This document shows, in pieces, positions 16,362 through 18,618 of a DNA stretch of 18,618 bases; the stretch's first letter is position 1, and each line of letters opens with the position of its first letter. The translations under genes were made by a program, and so were the position numbers. The stretch is from Acholeplasmataceae bacterium. Its GTDB lineage: Bacteria; Bacillota_I; Bacilli_A; Acholeplasmatales; Acholeplasmataceae. The stretch covers positions 1-18,618 of the forward strand of contig JALNWO010000019.1 of NCBI GenBank assembly GCA_023230825.1, written 5' to 3'. The notes under the pieces were generated by a model. The model had not been told where the DNA came from. It saw nothing but the letters and a program-made list of their open reading frames with translations, and did not search any database.

Positions 16362-16461
16362 GATCATCCTTTCTACGTTTACTCACGGTAATTATTACGA
16401 AGTAATCTTCCATTTAGTTTAGTATCATTAAACTTTTAGTTCAATAATGATAAACCATAAC
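16362..16461 (-). promoter_or_regulatory. Roughly 100-nt leader of potABCD with alternative hairpins
   Basis: From the predicted start near 16461 to the potA ATG there are about 100 nt without an ORF of note. Two stem-loops share bases and cannot form together: TAATGAT with ATCATTA (16451-16424, containing a small inner AACT/AGTT stem), and AGTTTA with TAAACT (16434-16416). A third, ATTAC-TTC-GTAAT, lies nearer the ribosome site (about 16395-16407). Regulation is inference; AT-rich DNA forms such pairs by chance. Confidence 0.35.
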
Positions 16462-16467
16462 ACATAC

Positions 16468-16495
16468 ATTATATACCAATATTTTTAGATGTCAA
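16468..16495 (-). promoter_or_regulatory. Near-consensus promoter of potABCD
   Basis: Minus strand: perfect -35 TTGACA (16495-16490), 16-nt spacer and perfect -10 TATAAT (16473-16468). This is the best promoter in the window and suggests strong basal expression of the polyamine importer. Confidence 0.85.
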
Positions 16496-16548
16496 GCAAA
16501 AAAATGAAAAGATGATAAAGCAGTTTTTCTTCGTTTTTCCTCCAAAAA

Positions 16549-16562
16549 TGTTATACTATAAT
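16549..16562 (+). promoter_or_regulatory. Promoter of the CxxC membrane-protein gene
   Basis: Plus strand: TGTTATACT (16549-16557) fits an extended -10, overlapped by a perfect TATAAT at 16557-16562. No good -35 is visible. It is 26-39 nt before the ATG at 16588, in the divergent gap between this gene and potA. Confidence 0.6.
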
Positions 16563-16587
16563 CAAGATAAAAACTGAGGGAGATCCT

Positions 16588-17061
16588 ATGCTTAGTTTGG
16601 CTTATTTAAAATTGAAAGAACGTAAATATCAATTGCAGTTAGTCCTTTTTTTCGCCCTTTTTTTACTGATTTATTTTATTGTTGATTATTTAAATATGAG
16701 TTATCTTGCCATGCGGCAGACTTATGGTCTTTTTCTTGTAGTAACTAACATTGTTTTAAACATTGTCATGAGTGGTCTATCGGCTTTACTCATGCATTTA
16801 TCGACTGCAATGGTTGCCCTAAAGGGACGCGAAGGTAAAGCAGCAAACTTTGGCTTTATTTCTGTTTTATTTGGGATCTTAACTTATGGGTGTACCACAT
16901 GTGTCATTGCTTTTTTCGCTAGTGTCGGTATTGCTTTTTCCGTTATTGCTCTTCCCTTTGCTGGATTACCTTATAAACTTCTTTCCCTTCTACTCATCGT
17001 CATTGGTCATCTTTGGATTGCTAGAGAAATTGAAAAAGGAACGTGTAAAATTCCTCAATAA
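16588..17061 (+). CDS. Unrecognised four-span membrane protein with CxxC
   Basis: A 157-residue integral membrane protein of unknown function. Hydrophobic spans lie at about 17-35, 47-72, 87-117 and 118-145, joined by a basic loop KGREGKAANF at 80-89. The third span contains YGCTTC with Cys102 and Cys105, then FFASVGIAFS and LPFAGLPYK; a third Cys (153) is near the C-terminus in GTCKIPQ. A Cys-pair inside a span followed by a Gly-rich helix recalls MerT-like and other small CxxC membrane proteins, which bind metals or take part in thiol chemistry, but I cannot assign a family. AGGGAG precedes ATG and a strong terminator follows. It is a monocistronic unit on the strand opposite its neighbours, divergent from potA and convergent with ogt. 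Confidence 0.8.
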   Translation: MLSLAYLKLKERKYQLQLVLFFALFLLIYFIVDYLNMSYLAMRQTYGLFLVVTNIVLNIVMSGLSALLMHLSTAMVALKGREGKAANFGFISVLFGILTYGCTTCVIAFFASVGIAFSVIALPFAGLPYKLLSLLLIVIGHLWIAREIEKGTCKIPQ

Positions 17062-17065
17062 AAAG

Positions 17066-17090
17066 AAAAAGGTCGAATGACCTTTTTTTT
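17066..17090. terminator. Bidirectional terminator between the CxxC gene and ogt
   Basis: Stem AAAAAGGTC/GACCTTTTT (17066-17087, loop GAAT) with a T-run to 17090 on the plus strand; on the minus strand the same stem is followed by TTTTTCTTTTT. It therefore serves both convergent transcripts. It starts 5 nt after the plus-strand stop and overlaps the ogt stop by two bases. Confidence 0.9.
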
Positions 17091-17544
17091 ATAATGCATG
17101 TTCTAATTGCAAAAGCTTTTCTTTTAAATCTGTGTGTTTCCCAGCATATCCTGTTAATTGTTGTTTTGTCCCTAAAACACGATGACAAGGAATGACAATA
17201 CTAATGGGATTGGCTTTGCAAGCTTGACCAACTGCCCGATAAGCAAGGGGTCTTCCAATCCGATTTGCAATTTGTTGGTATGTTAAGGTTTCTCCATAAG
17301 GAATCGATAATAATACATCCCAAACGTCACGTTGAAAAGGCGTCCCGGTTTCAATACCAATGGGTATTGTAAACGCTGTTCTTTTGCCGGCAAAATATTC
17401 ATCTAGTTCCTTCTCAATAGTAAGATTAGGTTCAGGCTTAAAGTTAGGTTTATCAAACAATAAATCTAAATCGTATAATGTATCCTTGTCATAGACGTAG
17501 CGATACGTTGAAAAGGGACCTACATAAATGCCTTGTTTTCTCAT
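17089..17544 (-). CDS. ogt: Methylated-DNA--protein-cysteine methyltransferase
   Basis: Suicide repair enzyme that moves the alkyl group from O6-alkylguanine (and O4-alkylthymine) in DNA to its own cysteine. With the start at 17544 it has 151 residues. The active-site block is IPCHRVLG with acceptor Cys120; the DNA-binding helix-turn-helix is YGETLTYQQIANRIG, and Arg103 in YRAVGQA is the base-flipping arginine finger. All key residues are present. GAGGTG lies 8 nt before the chosen ATG; the frame runs three codons further to a GTG that is part of that ribosome site, so the shorter start is preferred. It begins 17 nt after the carboxykinase stop, suggesting cotranscription. Confidence 0.95.
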   Translation of the reverse strand: MRKQGIYVGPFSTYRYVYDKDTLYDLDLLFDKPNFKPEPNLTIEKELDEYFAGKRTAFTIPIGIETGTPFQRDVWDVLLSIPYGETLTYQQIANRIGRPLAYRAVGQACKANPISIVIPCHRVLGTKQQLTGYAGKHTDLKEKLLQLEHAL

Positions 17545-17561
17545 GGAAAGCACCTCTTTTT

Positions 17562-18618
17562 TTATTTTAATCGTTGAACTAAACCTTTTAATTCGCGTTT
17601 AAGGGGTTTTGGAAGTTTTCTGCCGATTGTTTGATAGAAGGCTTGGATCGATTTCACTTCTTCTAACCACTCTTCTTGATTAATGGTCGTAATTTCTTCC
17701 ATTTGTGCTTCAGTTACATCTAAATTAGATAAATCTAAATCTTTTGCACTAGGGATGTAGCCAATGGGTGTTTTGGTTGCGTCAGCTTGTTGATCAACGC
17801 GTTCAAAAATCCATTTTAAAACACGAATGTTATCACCATATCCTGGCCAAATAAATTGATTATTTTCATCTTTTCTAAACCAGTTGACATAATAAATTTT
17901 AGGCAATAAGCTTTCATCAACACCTTTGCCCATGTCTAACCAGTGTTGGAGATAATCACCTACATGATAACCCATAAATGGTAACATCGCAAATGGATCG
18001 CGGCGCACAAGACCGATTTGATCGGACAGGGTTGCAGCAGTAATTTCTGAACCCATCATTGAACCCATAAAGACACCATGTTGCCAATTGAAAGCTTCAT
18101 GAACGAGAGGAATTGTTGATGGACGTCTACCACCAACTAAAATAGCGGAAATTAAAACCCCTTCTGGATTGTCCCACTCAGGGGCAAGCACTGGTGATTC
18201 ACCGGCTTGAACTGTGAAACGGCAGTTTGGATGGGCAGCAGGATAATCTTTCGTTGCATCATAAGGTTGGCCACGCCAATCGGTTAAGTTTTCTGGTAGG
18301 GAAACATCCATATCTTCCCACCAAACATCTAAGTCTTCTGTAATCGCGACGTTCGTGAAAATCGTGTTTTTCTCAATTGTCTTCATCGCGTTTTCATTGG
18401 ATTTCAAACTGGTGCCTTTGGCGACGCCAAAGAAACCATTTTCCGGGTTAATTGCGTAAAGTTTACCGTCTTTCTTCCGCCAAATCCATGCGATATCATC
18501 ACCGACAGTTTCAACTTTCCAGCCTGGAATCGTTGGAACAAGCATGGATAAGTTCGTTTTTCCGCATGCGCTTGGAAAAGCACCTAAAATATATTTGTGA
18601 CGACCTTCAGGGTTGGTA
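17562..18618 (-). CDS. pckG: Phosphoenolpyruvate carboxykinase (GTP), 5'-truncated
   Basis: Interconverts oxaloacetate and PEP using GTP/GDP. 351 complete C-terminal codons are visible; the N-terminal part lies beyond the right edge. The frame continues to the window end past an internal Met at 18545: it reads GRHKYILGAFPSACGKTNL, the P-loop of the GTP-type enzyme, before the metal-binding GDDIAW segment. NPENGFFGVAKGTS, KNTIFTNVA, GGRRPSTIPLVHE, FNWQHGVFMGS, IWPGYGDN and IGYIPSAKDLDLS match the family, which is unrelated in sequence detail to ATP-type PckA. The visible part looks intact. The metabolic direction (gluconeogenic or anaplerotic) cannot be told from sequence. It is followed at 17 nt by ogt, with no obvious functional link. 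Confidence 0.94.
   Translation of the reverse strand, partial: TNPEGRHKYILGAFPSACGKTNLSMLVPTIPGWKVETVGDDIAWIWRKKDGKLYAINPENGFFGVAKGTSLKSNENAMKTIEKNTIFTNVAITEDLDVWWEDMDVSLPENLTDWRGQPYDATKDYPAAHPNCRFTVQAGESPVLAPEWDNPEGVLISAILVGGRRPSTIPLVHEAFNWQHGVFMGSMMGSEITAATLSDQIGLVRRDPFAMLPFMGYHVGDYLQHWLDMGKGVDESLLPKIYYVNWFRKDENNQFIWPGYGDNIRVLKWIFERVDQQADATKTPIGYIPSAKDLDLSNLDVTEAQMEEITTINQEEWLEEVKSIQAFYQTIGRKLPKPLKRELKGLVQRLK

Noticed and set aside
16362..16367. Upstream ATG of potA at 16367
   Set aside because: It directly follows the AAAGG ribosome site with almost no spacing; ATGs at 16361 and 16358 are better placed.
18545..18545. Carboxykinase gene starting at the Met at 18545
   Set aside because: The frame stays open to the window edge and encodes the conserved GAFPSACGKTNL P-loop upstream of that Met, so the gene is truncated by the window rather than starting there.
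1..18618. Use of TGA as a tryptophan codon (Mycoplasma code)
   Set aside because: dxs, tlyA, nusB, potA, potB's partner frame and potC end in TGA at exactly coupled start sites, and conserved Trp codons are TGG.
1..18618. Mobile elements, CRISPR arrays, toxin-antitoxin or phage-defence genes
   Set aside because: No repeats with regular spacing, transposase motifs, integrase genes or defence domains are visible; the content is housekeeping.

Overview
This is a low-GC, gene-dense window from a Firmicutes or Mollicutes-type bacterium. Several genes end in TGA, and conserved tryptophans are written TGG, so the standard bacterial code is used. That argues against Mycoplasma and Spiroplasma. The gene set fits an Acholeplasma/Izemoplasma-like mollicute or a related reduced Firmicute: a deoxyxylulose-phosphate isoprenoid gene, a complete polyamine ABC transporter with an enlarged ATPase, strong Shine-Dalgarno sites, and few metabolic extras. 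The lineage is inference; no rRNA or marker comparison was possible.

Layout from left to right; nearly everything is on the minus strand. (1) 1-4362: cshB-like DEAD-box helicase, nfo, purA and purB (purB runs off the left edge), apparently one transcript reading leftwards from an extended -10 just before the helicase. (2) 4363-4582: a gap with the dinB terminator and a possible 28-codon membrane ORF. (3) 4583-5953: dinB (minus) and a 54-codon membrane-protein gene (plus), which diverge from a symmetric promoter core near 5753-5761. (4) 5985-12104: the compact operon nusB-xseA-xseB-dxs-tlyA-recN, with stop/start overlaps at four of its five junctions. It resembles the Bacillus nusB-to-recN cluster without folD, ispA and ahrC. 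(5) 12217-16361: potA-potB-potC-potD, driven by a near-consensus promoter with a leader of about 100 nt and closed by a strong terminator. (6) 16588-17061: a lone plus-strand CxxC membrane protein with its own promoter and a bidirectional terminator. (7) 17089-18618: GTP-type PEP carboxykinase (5' end outside the window) followed by ogt.

Most of the window is housekeeping: purine nucleotide synthesis (PurA, PurB), DNA repair and damage tolerance (Nfo, DinB, RecN, XseAB, Ogt), RNA metabolism (helicase, NusB, TlyA), isoprenoid precursor synthesis (Dxs), polyamine uptake (PotABCD) and a PEP/oxaloacetate node (Pck). I found no mobile element, CRISPR array, tRNA or rRNA, and no clear new multi-gene system. 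The points most worth a second look are a roughly 90-residue helical insertion in PotA, a PotD with both a lipobox and a C-terminal membrane anchor, the two lone plus-strand small membrane-protein genes, changed cofactor-binding motifs in Dxs, and a possible structured leader before potA.
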